From: Plecoglossus altivelis
Taxonomy: Eukaryota > Chordata > Actinopteri > Osmeriformes > Plecoglossidae
Length of the DNA: 64,000 nt
Direction of reading: 5' to 3'
Assembly: GCA_036571765.1 (NCBI GenBank)
Contig: BROE01000003.1
Coordinates: 12,580,465-12,644,464, forward strand
This document shows, in pieces, positions 50,825-60,238 of the stretch. Each line of letters starts with the position of its first letter. The stretch's first letter is position 1. The translations under genes and the position numbers were made by a program. Below the pieces are notes generated by a model. The model saw only the letters and a program-made list of their open reading frames with translations. It ran no database searches and was not told the origin of the DNA.

Positions 50825-51588
50825 TTTATTTATAAAACTTATTTTACACAAAATATATCTGATAAAATGTACGCTATGGGCTACGGAAAATGGAGAACAA
50901 GTGCATACATTGATAAAGGTCTCCATACCACGAAAAACCCTTCAATCTTCCACAGGTAGCAGTAGTAGCCTTAGCATGTGTTCGACAACCGCACAAACAA
51001 CGCACACATGCTAATTCACGTCACGTATTCAGTCTCTCAACACTCTGATGGGGCTCTTGCAGGAAAGTGGCAGTGTTTATATTGTTCACTGACATTTTGT
51101 TTTTTTGTCTATCACAATGTACAAAAATACGTCTTCATTATAAACAATACAGTTCGTGTCACAATTGAACTGCGAAGGATAAAAGTAGATTACACCAAAA
51201 AAAAAGTGTCAGTCAGGACTGACAGTCTGGGCGCATCATCTTTGATGTATCCTCCAAGATGCAGCAGTGGAGGAACAAACGGATGAAGACGGCAAAGCTC
51301 TCAAGAACCACAGCACACCGCATGTGGTGCAACTCTCCACCCTGCCCCGTGTCTTGTATTAATTGCACTTATTCAAACGTCGACGAATTCTTTAATTCCA
51401 CGCCTCAACTTGGCAGACTCGTCCCCCGACGCTTTTTCCAGCGTGCGCACAATCTCTCTTTCTCTCCTGTTGTTCGGACGAGGACTTTGAGGCGGCTGAA
51501 CTCCCTGCTCTATCGTAGCATAGCAACGGTAACCAGAGGCTCACTGCTTAGCCTCGTCTCTCATTTGCTTTGCACCTGCAAAGGCTGC
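50825..51588 (-). other. ascl1b: Probable 3' UTR (second exon) of ascl1b with poly(A) signal
   Basis: Read on the minus strand, good polypyrimidine-AG acceptors occur at 51,589/51,588 and 51,576/51,575. An AATAAA hexamer sits at 50,830-50,825, the first canonical one after the stop codon. The stretch between is unique sequence without dinucleotide tracts, and its plus-strand open frames are best read as antisense shadows. Mammalian ASCL1 has a 3' UTR intron, which supports reading this as exon 2. An alternative is an unspliced 3' UTR running from 51,771 to about 50,800. Confidence 0.5.
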
Positions 51589-51771
51589 CTGGAGTGGGGA
51601 GAGAAACAGTCTTTGCCAGTCCCGCACAGTCTTGCCCTCATTTGCATGGCGAATCAAATACCTTTAGTCAATGTCACACTTGTTGTTTAACTTGCTTCTG
51701 GTCGAAGTAGACAAGTCATTTACGCACAGGTGTGCAGCGGTTGGAAGGTGATGACATAGCTGACTGTAATC

Positions 51772-52398
51772 TCAGTACCTGTCAAACCATGTGGTAAAGT
51801 CTAGCAACTCCTGCTCCTCGGAACTTAGTGGCTCGTAGCTGCCCTCGTCTGACGAATAGGTGGAGTGTGGCGACTCTGGATCGGCAGAGTAGCTGTTGGA
51901 GATGGTCGGAGACGGCAGGCCGCACTGAAACGCTGCAGACACCGCGTCATGCTCGTCCAGAAGTTGCTGCAAGGCCCGGATGTATTCCACAGCGGACCTC
52001 AGCGTCTCCACTTTGCTCATCTTCTTGTTCGCTGCGCCGTTCGGAACGTGCTGACGCAGCGTCTGGAAGCCCATGTTGACCTGCTTGACCCGGTTCCGCT
52101 CTCGCTCGTTCCGCCGGGCCACGGCCACCGGCTGCTGCTGCGGGATGGAGTAGCCGAGGCCGTTGAAGCTGAGTCTCCGCTTGCATCGCAGGAGCTCCGG
52201 TGAGCTGGAGCGCTGTCTTTTCAGCACCTTGGTCTTGCTTTGGTAACCAGCGGCAGTAGAGTTGGGGTGGGATAAAGGAAGCGCGCACTCCTGGGCTGGA
52301 GCGTGCAGGGTGATTGTGGCGCGCCTCTCTGTCATTTCAAAGGGACATGCGTTTTGCGCCAGTTGCGTGGTGGTGATGGTGGTGGTGGTAGTTTCCAT
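51772..52398 (-). CDS. ascl1b: Achaete-scute family bHLH transcription factor, ascl1b-like
   Basis: The frame encodes 208 aa from the ATG at 52,398. An upstream in-frame ATG at 52,455 would add 19 residues, but METTTT at the inner ATG fits the usual fish start better. The basic region with NERERNRVKQVN lies at about residues 93-108. Helix 1 (GFQTLRQHVP) and helix 2 (MSKVETLRSAVEYIRALQQL) follow, so the bHLH spans about 93-148. The KRQRSSSPELLRCKRRL block precedes it, and the acidic C-terminus has SSDEGSYEPLSSEEQELLDF. These are ASCL1 hallmarks; ASCL2 proteins differ in loop and tail. Family members heterodimerise with E proteins on E-boxes in the nucleus and drive neural progenitor commitment, under Notch/HES repression. 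The Met/Gln differences from mammalian ASCL1 (KQVNMGFQTLRQ) point to the fish b paralogue, which I infer from memory. The stop overlaps a possible splice donor. It is divergent from irf7. Confidence 0.9.
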   Translation of the reverse strand: METTTTTITTTQLAQNACPFEMTERRATITLHAPAQECALPLSHPNSTAAGYQSKTKVLKRQRSSSPELLRCKRRLSFNGLGYSIPQQQPVAVARRNERERNRVKQVNMGFQTLRQHVPNGAANKKMSKVETLRSAVEYIRALQQLLDEHDAVSAAFQCGLPSPTISNSYSADPESPHSTYSSDEGSYEPLSSEEQELLDFTTWFDRY

Positions 52399-52860
52399 CT
52401 CTTCCAGCGATGAGAAAGGGCTGCCAACGTTGGTGTCGCTGCAGGAGTGAAACACTCAGAAACAGGAGAAGAGGAGTAACAAATTGGTTTGGCTGTGCAC
52501 CACTCTCGTGTCCTTCGCGTGTGGACCGTGTGACTGGCTTAAGCGCGCAATGGTTATCTTGGGTCCAAGTCTCTCTAGACTGATCTTGCTTACTCCACGA
52601 GCTGATCTGACCCAAACTTTGGCAGCACTCCTCTTTTTCAACACGCGTCCCACACACCCCACCCCTCTGGAGACGCACGCTTCTCCGCGAGGCCCCGCCC
52701 CGCTGTGTGATTCTTCAGCTCACCGACTCCGCAAGCCAGGCGCGTGGCTCCGGGAGCTCAATAAACAATTCCTAGCTTTCACTGCGCCAGGAGCACGCGC
52801 TGGGCTCATTTACATTCCAATGTCTCCAACTTGAAAGCCCATTGGTGGATTCAAACGGCC
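52399..52860 (-). promoter_or_regulatory. ascl1b: ascl1b 5' UTR and proximal promoter region (approximate)
   Basis: This unique, fairly CpG-rich sequence lies immediately upstream of the ascl1b start. On the minus strand a CCAAT box (CCACCAATGGG) sits at about 52,848-52,838. I see no convincing TATA box, so the exact transcription start cannot be fixed. Confidence 0.3.
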
Positions 52861-55372
52861 TGCAACCGGGCGCAAAGAAAGAAACACAGAGAGAAAGAAA
52901 AAATAGGAGAGAGACTGAAAAAGTGAATGGTTTGGTTCTTTGAAATGCCTTTTGAATTTGACAATGTACCCCTGGCAAGTCTTCAAATTATCAGTCTTCT
53001 CCCCTCCACCCTTCTCCTTTTGGTCTTTAAAACCCAAAATACCAAGGACACTCTCTTCGGTATCCAGGCTACTGCCTAAGAAAGGAAAATAAATGGCAAG
53101 CGTGTCTCTTTACAGAATAATTGGCCATTATAAACTATGCATAGAAACACGATTAATTTAGAGGTAAACATAATGTTTTATGACGTGTGCTATGTCTGAA
53201 AAAGGCAAAGTCCTTTTCGTGCATAATGACCCGCACAACGACTGCGCTACAGGTGCATATTGCACGCAGAGATGTCAGACTCCGCTGCTATCCGATGGCA
53301 GCCTCAGCTCTTTAAGATTTGAATCCATTCCAGTACTCCAAGTCTATCTTAAATTGCCCAAGTCTGTCTTGAAGTATGTGTGGACGCGTTTTATTATGTG
53401 ATCTAACTTTTTATCATCAGTTGTACCTAACCAGGGCCTAGCCTGCAGAACGTTTGTTACGTTTTCTGTCTGAAATCAAGCTTTTCAAAATGGTCCTAAT
53501 TGGTGACTTGACGGTAGAGAGTTTACGTTCAACTGTGTTTCGAGAATAACATTTATTCTCGGTGACGGTCTTTCGGGAGTCCCTTTCCAAATCATTACAT
53601 ACAAAAATAAACAAAGATTGACCTCTAGTGACGAAGTTATGCTACTGCGTAAGTACGCTACTGCATCCAGCAGAGGGTGGTATTGCATAGCTTTCTATGG
53701 CAGTTATTGATGTTCATACGAAGTTAAGGCTTTTCAGCCTTTTCAGCTTTAATAAAAATAAAAAATAAAAATACAACGGGCAGTATGGTTGTGAAGGTAC
53801 TATCCCCAAATCATTGTCCTCTTCATGTTGACATGAGCAACTGACATGAGCACGACTATCTAGAAGTGCCTTGTATGGATTGTATTAGTCTACTGTAGTG
53901 ACAGAGGTATTCCTTGCGAATGTTATGGAAACATGTAGTAAAGATATATGAGGCTGGTGATGAAACCAGGTGTCTGAACCCAGCGATGCTGCTTTTTACT
54001 GGTTGCGCAACAACACCTATACAATACGCACGATTACACAACAGGTGATAGTTGCACTGTTTACTAACATTCTGTTGTACCAGAATGATGAAACCATGAT
54101 TGACTGACAAGCACATGAACGAGTTTTTCAAGCTGGCTCTCCAAAAAAGAAAGAAAGTCAGAATTCCCCTTTAGAATCCCCCTTCAAGGCCAGATTTTAA
54201 TGGGAAAATCTCACTGAAAGTAACTATTTTACTATCACCTGGGCACACTGGAAGGTGCGGCATCAAGGACAAGGCTAAAATTGTTCAATGATCCCATTCA
54301 TGAATGCATTATTGGTTATTTGACCAAATTCACGATCCCAACATGAGTTCAACCATTAGTAAGGTATAATACCATAGTCGTCTAACAGAGGAAGGAAAGA
54401 AACTGGAGTAAGCAAAGGGCCCATCTCACTACAGCCAGGGACACATCTGTCATGAGCCCAATATTAGGTATATGTACACACAATAGGGATGTAAACAAGA
54501 TTCAGTGAGAGAGGTCCTTCCGTTCGGACTCAACCAAGAAGCTTTCAGTAGCACAGATCAGCCATGTGGTCTGTCTAATGAGGCTTTCCATCGAGCAGGA
54601 AGAGAGAAGTGTTCCGCTGGAGGTCTCTTTCACTTCCATATTCCTTAGAGCGGGTCCGACCATGGTTCAGACACTGGAAACCAAATCACTCGGTCAGGTT
54701 TCCTCCTCTTTCCAGTTTTGGTGGTCAGCGAAAAGAGGATTTTGGATGTGTGTTTTGGTGTAACCAGCGCATTTCGCTGTTCTTTCAGAGGAGGGGTCTC
54801 CCCATTTGGATGCTGCGGTCTCACATACATGTCGGGTCAAACACTCATGAACGCATATTCAGGTCTCTCATTTTGATCATGTCCCAGAATGCTCTCTAAC
54901 GGTGCATGTGACTAAAGTGATGCATTTACAGGTGTCTTCTTTAGAGTTAGCAGGAACAAGACTAAATCTGTTTCATCATGATATTTGTGGTGAGACACGC
55001 AACGACATTACAATCAGAAATATGCTACAGCACCTGGTCAAGGATAACGTTACCATGGCATGTTTGCATTCATAACTCTCACAGATGACTGTCTGGGGGA
55101 AGTTAGACACATTTATAGTGTCTATATAATGAAACTACAGTGATGTGGTGTATAAAAATGCACTGTCTTCCAAATGTGTTAAATGTGTCGCTTATAGTAG
55201 AAATATGGTAACATGCATTGCTTACATTTCTTCGCGTTATAAGACTGAAACAAGTCAGTCTTTGTAATGTTCTGATTTCCGGGAGCAAGTTTATGCAAAA
55301 ATACAGTATGAATTGTGTTTCATCATCAAAACGATCAGAGACGATGATGTCGCCTGGGTTTTTAATGATCAC
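52861..55372. other. Intergenic region between divergent ascl1b and irf7
   Basis: Unique AT-richer sequence without long repeats. No exon is recognised; open frames at 53,180, 54,566 and 54,609 lack domain features. It contains the CTCF-like site at 53,667 and presumably the distal promoters of both genes. Confidence 0.6.
53667..53680 (+). promoter_or_regulatory. CTCF-like motif between ascl1b and irf7
   Basis: CCAGCAGAGGGTGG matches the CTCF core apart from a T in the final half. It lies about 1.3 kb from the ascl1b start and 2 kb from irf7, where an insulator between a developmental and an immune gene would make sense. Confidence 0.4.
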
Positions 55373-55382
55373 TTTCAGTTTC
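55373..55382 (-). promoter_or_regulatory. irf7: ISRE / IRF-binding element upstream of irf7
   Basis: The minus strand reads GAAACTGAAA (plus TTTCAGTTTC), an exact GAAANNGAAA core in a TGAAACTGAAAGTGA context. It lies 266 bp upstream of the irf7 ATG. ISREs bind ISGF3 and IRFs, so this fits interferon induction and positive autoregulation of irf7. Confidence 0.7.
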
Positions 55383-55400
55383 AGAGCACTGTTTTCCTGT

Positions 55401-55409
55401 TTCTTGGAA
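55401..55409. promoter_or_regulatory. irf7: GAS-like STAT site upstream of irf7
   Basis: TTCTTGGAA is a perfect TTCNNNGAA palindrome, 18 bp downstream of the ISRE and about 155 bp upstream of the TATA-like box. A nonamer like this occurs by chance, so its support comes from position. Confidence 0.4.
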
Positions 55410-55531
55410 AACCACGTCCACTAAACCCCCTTTAATTAGTTGACTCGATGATCGACAATACATTTTTTTTAAACGGAAACACCATACATGTACTCTTCTT
55501 TCCACAGTTAACACGTCCCTCACATTACAAA

Positions 55532-55568
55532 GGGGCGGTCCTTGTGATATCACTGTGGGTCTTATAAA
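55532..55568 (+). promoter_or_regulatory. irf7: irf7 core promoter: GC box and TATA-like box
   Basis: GGGGCGG at 55,532-55,538 is an Sp-type GC box. TATAAA at 55,563-55,568 lies 80 bp upstream of the ATG. This predicts transcription starting near 55,595 and a short 5' UTR. Confidence 0.45.
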
Positions 55569-55647
55569 CGACCTTTTTGCGATACCTCCCTCGAATACAA
55601 GTTGAACTGTACGCTTCTCTATTAAGAACAACGCGACTGCATTGACG

Positions 55648-58600
55648 ATGCAAAGGTATTTTTAAGTGTGCATCGTGCATATTGACTTTAAGCTGTGCAA
55701 TAAAATGTCGTGTTGAGAGCTTTGCCGCTGCGAATATTGAAAAAGAGGAATGTGTGCGTTTACACTTGCTAAAATTGTTTTCGTTCCAAGTTACAGTTCC
55801 ACCGCCAAACCTCAGTTCGCAGCCTGGCTGGTTGAACAGGTGGATTCCGGACGGTATGCAGGACTTCATTATGTGGAAAATAAAACTAAGTTCAGAGTCC
55901 CTTGGAAACATAACTCCAGGAAAGACTGCTCTGAGGAGGACATCAAAATATTTCGGGTAAGGTTATACTGTTATGTTAGTGTGTATGTATTATCCAGAGT
56001 GTTGTTTTGCAGGAAAATGGGTTAGGCTCAAATACAGAAGTTGAATGGTTCATGGCAGGGCTGTCAAGTTTGGCGCATTCGCCACGAGAATCATGCATTT
56101 AAACTATCATGATTTTTTGCGGTCTCGTCCGCGACGAGATCGCGGATACAAGTGGTCGAAACGAGTTTCCTTCAGAAACTGCGCTCCCTTAGAGATAAGG
56201 CGAGGAGCTCGGTAATACGGGAGGAGCTCAGAGTAGAGCCGCTGCTCCTCCACGTTGAGAGGAGCCAGCTAAGGTGGCTAGGGCATCTGTTTCGGATGCC
56301 TCCTGGACGCCTCCCTCGGGAGGTGTTCCGGGCATGTCCTACCGGGTGGCGGCCCCGGGGAAGACCCAGGACAGGCTGGAGGGACTATGTCTCTCGGCTG
56401 TCCTGGGAACGCCTCGGGATCCCCGGAGGAGCTGGAGGAGGTGTGTGTGGAGAAGGAAGTCTGGGCCTCCCTGCTCAGACTGCTGCCCCCGCGACCCGGC
56501 CCAGTATAAGCGGAAGACAATGGATGGATGGATGGATGATTTTTTTTTGCTGTAATGTGTAGGGCTGGGCTGTGGCCAGTGGCAAGATCAATGATCATCC
56601 CAATGACAAGGCCAAGTGGAAGACCAACTTCCGCTGTGCCCTGAATACCCTCACCAAGCGCTTCAAGATGGTGGCGGACAACTCCAAGGATCCAGACGAC
56701 CCGCATAAAGTCTACCAAATCATCAGCTCTGAGTGTAAGGAAACGTCCACAAACAGCACGAGACCAGTTGGTGTTGTGCATGAGTTTGTTTAGCTGCTGC
56801 TGTATTCCGCCAGGCTCCACAACTCAATGCTGCTTGTATTTCTTCAACCATCAGATAATTACGAGAGTCAGTTTACAGAGGACTGCTCAGAAGACTATGA
56901 CATGATTCCAAACATCTACACCTCTCTGACGCCCACAGACTATCTGCCCACTTGTACAGAGGTACAGTATAGAGCAAGGCTAGATTTCATTCCTACTCGA
57001 ATCCAGCAGACCTTATCCTCATCATTTGCAAATTATCATGCATGTTACAACGGTTTGGAATGAACCTACAGAATGGTAGCTTCACTAAAGTTGTGTCCGA
57101 TTATTTGCACAGTGTTTTAGTCTATATAGAGTTGTTGATATACTGTCAACCTTGTGAATGCCATGTTGTCTTCTTACAGCCTTTTGACCTGCTCAATGAC
57201 ATGATAACCCTGAACCTCAATGGCCAATGTCCAGGTAAAGGCACCTTTTGTACATTGAAGAATTTTCTCTCTCCAAGAATTGCTCCCATTCCGACGGTCT
57301 ACTCTGCTCAACACATGCCTCACAGCCATTCCAAATAACTGGTTTTGGAGACGTCATGTAAACCAAATATGTTCAAATCCAGTCTGTTTACATTCTGATC
57401 AATCGAATCCTTTTCGATGCTTCACAGAGGAGCATCCCTGTTTGCCGCCCTACCCAGACATTCCAGTCTGCTACCAGCCCACCCAGACCCTGCCAGCTGA
57501 GCCCCTCCCAGTCCCTCCCAATCCCCCAGCCCTGGCACCAGACCAGCAGCATTACAACCCAGGTACGGCAGAGGGACATGTGTCTAAAGGGGTCAGCATT
57601 GATCCTCTGTGACTAACAGACAGGGGGGGGGGGGTGGTACTGATACTGCTGAAGACATGCCTTGGATGCAGTATTATCTGCTTGTACAGGCATCCCACTC
57701 TTCATCTTGGATTGCCCTCACTGATTTTCTAGTGTCTTCTGTGTCCATGTTGAAGGAAGGGGGATGAGCACTGCGGTAGATGTTTTGACAGCAGATCAAA
57801 TGATCACAGGTTGAAATCCCTCTCCGTCGCTGTGAATAAAAGCCTGGCTGCTAAATAGAAAAGCTAAAGTTACTAGAAGCCAGTGAACACTCCCCCCCCA
57901 AATTAAACATAGGTCTTTATATTGCACCTCTAATAGTGAATCCAGGGTTGCTGCAGCCATCCAGCCAACCAGCCATACATGACCTGGAGATCAGCATCCA
58001 CTACAGGAGGAAGGAGATGCTGAAGACCCAGGTGTCCTGCTCCCGTCTCCAGCTCCATTATCAGTGTGAGGACCCAAAGCTCCAGGCCCAGATGCTCTGC
58101 TTTCCAGATACAGCCAGCCTGATGGACCACAAACAGGTACACAGCCCCAGCTATCTAGTGATGCTGTGTACTCTACGACAGTGCTGTAAAATAGGAGGGA
58201 AGGGGATGATTAAATGAATTCCAAACAGTTCCATGGTCCTAACAGCATTTTCTGCCGTTGGAATTCATTTGGATTGGTTTCTCAGTTCAAATGTAGGTAT
58301 TAAGAGTACACAAAGGAATGGTATAAAATATAATGCTTGTGTTTGCAGGTGGACTACACCAATCATATCCTCCGCAGCATCCAGAAGGGACTACTCCTGC
58401 AGGTTTATTCCGACGGTATCTATGGTTACAGACAGGACAAGTGTCGCGTGTTCGCAAGCACCGGCGACCCAAGAGAGGTGCACCCAGACCCCCACACGCT
58501 GCCTAAGAACTGCATGGTGCCACTTCTGAGCTTTGAGAAGTACCTGGCTGGTAAGCTTGGCCCATCACCGGTTTTGCACATCGACACACCAAACTGAGTC

Positions 58601-59079
58601 TTACGTTCCTGAGATTGTACACACGATCACACCAGTACACTGCTTGTGCTTTGACACTGCGTGATCCCTTCCTGTCAGACCTGAAGGCCTTCAAAGAGAA
58701 CCGAGCCAGTTCCCCGGACTACACCATCCAGATGTGCTTTGGGGAGAAGTTCCCAGACGGAAAACCACTGGAGAAGAAACTTGTCGTCGTCAAGGTAGCA
58801 ATCTCACCCTCTCTCCTCTGACGGTTTGGCTTGTAAGGTTCTCTACTGCAATTGGTTCTCTTCATCACCCTCTCCCTTTCTCCTACCTCTCTCCACCAGG
58901 TGGTTCCTCTGATCTGTCGCTACTTCCATGAACTGGCCCAGCAGGAAGGGGCATCTTCGATCCAGAATGACAGCGTTAGTCTGCAGATCTCCTGCAACAG
59001 TCTGTTTGACTTAATCAGTTCTACTTTGGGTCTTCCCTATGTTGCTGATGGACCACACTGTGGAGTGGATGCATTCTAG
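55648..59079 (+). CDS. irf7: Interferon regulatory factor 7, complete, ten coding exons
   Basis: The exons join in frame to 444 aa: 55648-55655, 55797-55956, 56563-56734, 56855-56961, 57180-57234, 57428-57562, 57937-58136, 58349-58550, 58679-58794 and 58900-59079, all with GT-AG introns. Coding exon 1 is only 8 nt (ATGCAAAG); joining it to exon 2 gives MQSSTAKPQFAAW, the usual fish IRF7 start. The DNA-binding domain covers residues 1-114 with Trp at 13, 39, 58 and 75. The position of the second family Trp is Tyr28 (GLHYVEN). A proline-rich linker (about 168-220) precedes the IRF association domain (about 225-410). A serine-rich tail (QEGASSIQNDSVSLQIS and following) matches the phosphorylated activation region of IRF3/IRF7. 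The protein induces type I interferon after phosphorylation and nuclear entry. AWAVASGKI-type exon 3 and PHRF1 linkage favour IRF7 over IRF3. Confidence 0.93.
56141..56540 (+). mobile_element. 5'-truncated non-LTR retrotransposon (LINE) 3' end in irf7 intron 2
   Basis: The segment has a still-open frame with REELRVEPLLLHVERSQLRW, GHLFRMPPGRLPREVF and GRPRTGWRDYVSRLSWERLG. This is the C-terminal tail found after the reverse transcriptase in many fish LINEs of the L2/CR1/Rex type. It ends in a GGATGGATGG short-repeat tail at 56,520-56,538, as expected for a LINE 3' end. The fragment lies in the same orientation as irf7. It starts close to GATACAAGTGGTCGAAACGAG and lacks everything upstream, so it is a dead 5'-truncated copy. 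The exact clade cannot be settled by eye. Confidence 0.8.
57756..57872 (+). mobile_element. Degraded tRNA-derived SINE-like element in irf7 intron 6
   Basis: GGTTGAAATCC resembles a Pol III B box (GGTTCGANNCC). It is followed by CGCTGTGAATAAAAGCCTGGCTGCTAAAT, split here as CGCTGTGAATAAAAG and GGCTGCTAAAT. This is a decayed form of the GATAAAAGCGTCTGCTAAATG tail that is very common in fish SINEs. The left boundary is approximate and no target duplication is obvious. Confidence 0.5.
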
Positions 59080-59601
59080 GACATGTACAAAAAAAAAACC
59101 CTGTTTGTCCCAGATGCTTGGCAAGTCTTTGTGTATTGTTCTTAATATATGTTGGTAGCTCTATAACTATGTTCTGGGTTGACATTAGCCCATTATAATG
59201 ACCTGCACTCCTAAGAGCCCATTTGTAAATAAGTTTGTTCATGTAAATATACGCTGATCTTTAATTGAATTCCAGCTACATTTAGGTTATATCTTCTGCA
59301 CCAGAATTTTCATGTTTTATATGTCGCTATTAGGTCAGAGTCTGCAATTAGAGTGCTTAGGCCTTAATGGCATTTTTCTCTTCTTCTGAAGATGTTCTCT
59401 GTCTCTGTCCCTATGGGTCAATGTGTTAACCAATTATTTTAATTGGTAAACGGAACCAACACTATCTAATGAAGCGTAATGTTGACTATCCACATAAGTT
59501 AAACAAGTCTCTCTTAACTTAGATTGTGATCTTTTGGATTTACCACTGACCTAACCCTGAAATCCTGGAATTAAATGATTTGTTCGGGGTATTGGCTGTA
59601 C

Positions 59602-59607
59602 AATAAA
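59602..59607 (+). terminator. irf7: Probable irf7 poly(A) signal
   Basis: This is the first AATAAA on the plus strand after the irf7 stop (59,079), giving a 3' UTR of about 550 nt. Further AATAAA-like hexamers near 59,780 and 59,812 lie inside a later hAT insertion and are less likely to be ancestral. Confidence 0.55.
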
Positions 59608-59680
59608 ATCAAGGCTTGGTCAAAATGATAGTACAAATGTGAACTCTATGGCCCTGTAAACGCTCATGACTGAAACTGAT

Positions 59681-59688
59681 ATCTAGTT
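59681..59688. repeat. Left target-site duplication of the hAT element
   Basis: ATCTAGTT, identical to 60,118-60,125 on the other side of the 429-bp insert. Confidence 0.75.
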
Positions 59689-60117
59689 CGGCTATCCGAC
59701 CTTTTAGCGCCGAGGACCGTTTCAATGTCAGACAATATTTACACGGACCGGTCTTTAAGGTGTGTCGGGTGTGGTGACAAAATAAAATGATACGACTGTG
59801 GTATATTGAAAATATAATAAAAACTTGAATGCACTATGTACTCGTATGCAACTTTATTAGGAGCGTCCTCGTAACATCGTGCTAACACTTGATCCCATCG
59901 CATACAAACGTTTCAAAGACGAATGTCTCATTTTACTAGTTTGTGGGTCAAATTTTAGCCTTCACGTGACCGCGATGTAACATGTCATTTTTCAAAATAA
60001 AAGATTTCAGTCTCAGATAATAAATAAAACGGAAATAATGCAAGTTATTTATTCTTTCTTGTACGGCCCGGTTACCATATGATCCACAGACCGGTACCCA
60101 GGGGGTTGGGACCGCTG
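59689..60117. mobile_element. hAT-type non-autonomous DNA transposon, 429 bp
   Basis: The octamer ATCTAGTT occurs at 59,681-59,688 and again at 60,118-60,125. This is an 8-bp target duplication typical of hAT elements and related to their favoured nTCTAGAn site. The right end inverted reads CAGCGGTCCCAACCCCC; the left end reads CGGCTATCCGACC, a decayed form of the same terminal inverted repeat. Both ends carry GGACCG motifs. The interior is AT-rich without a transposase frame, so it was mobilised in trans. Its sequence resembles a family dispersed in many fish genomes. Confidence 0.75.
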
Positions 60118-60125
60118 ATCTAGTT
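60118..60125. repeat. Right target-site duplication of the hAT element
   Basis: ATCTAGTT, identical to 59,681-59,688. Confidence 0.75.
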
Positions 60126-60238
60126 GACTCATGACTATGTTACTCTTGGTGATTGACAGCAGACAAACAGATATATTCCTTGGAAGACTTGATGCAAGAA
60201 AGGTAGTATCGGAGTATGAGAAAGCGAAACGTGATTTC

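Noticed and set aside
51259..51690. 143-residue plus-strand frame
   Set aside because: It lies antisense to the probable ascl1b 3' UTR and has no domain.
51865..52288. 112-113-residue frames overlapping ascl1b
   Set aside because: Shadows of the bHLH coding sequence in other frames.
53940..54015. tRNA-like B-box GGTTCAGACACC on the minus strand
   Set aside because: No cloverleaf could be drawn and the A-box is poor.
55682..55960. 92-residue frame in another phase over irf7 exon 2
   Set aside because: Shadow frame; the IRF domain reads in the neighbouring phase.
56152..56562. 136-residue frame taken as a host gene
   Set aside because: It is the C-terminal remnant of a LINE protein inside irf7 intron 2.
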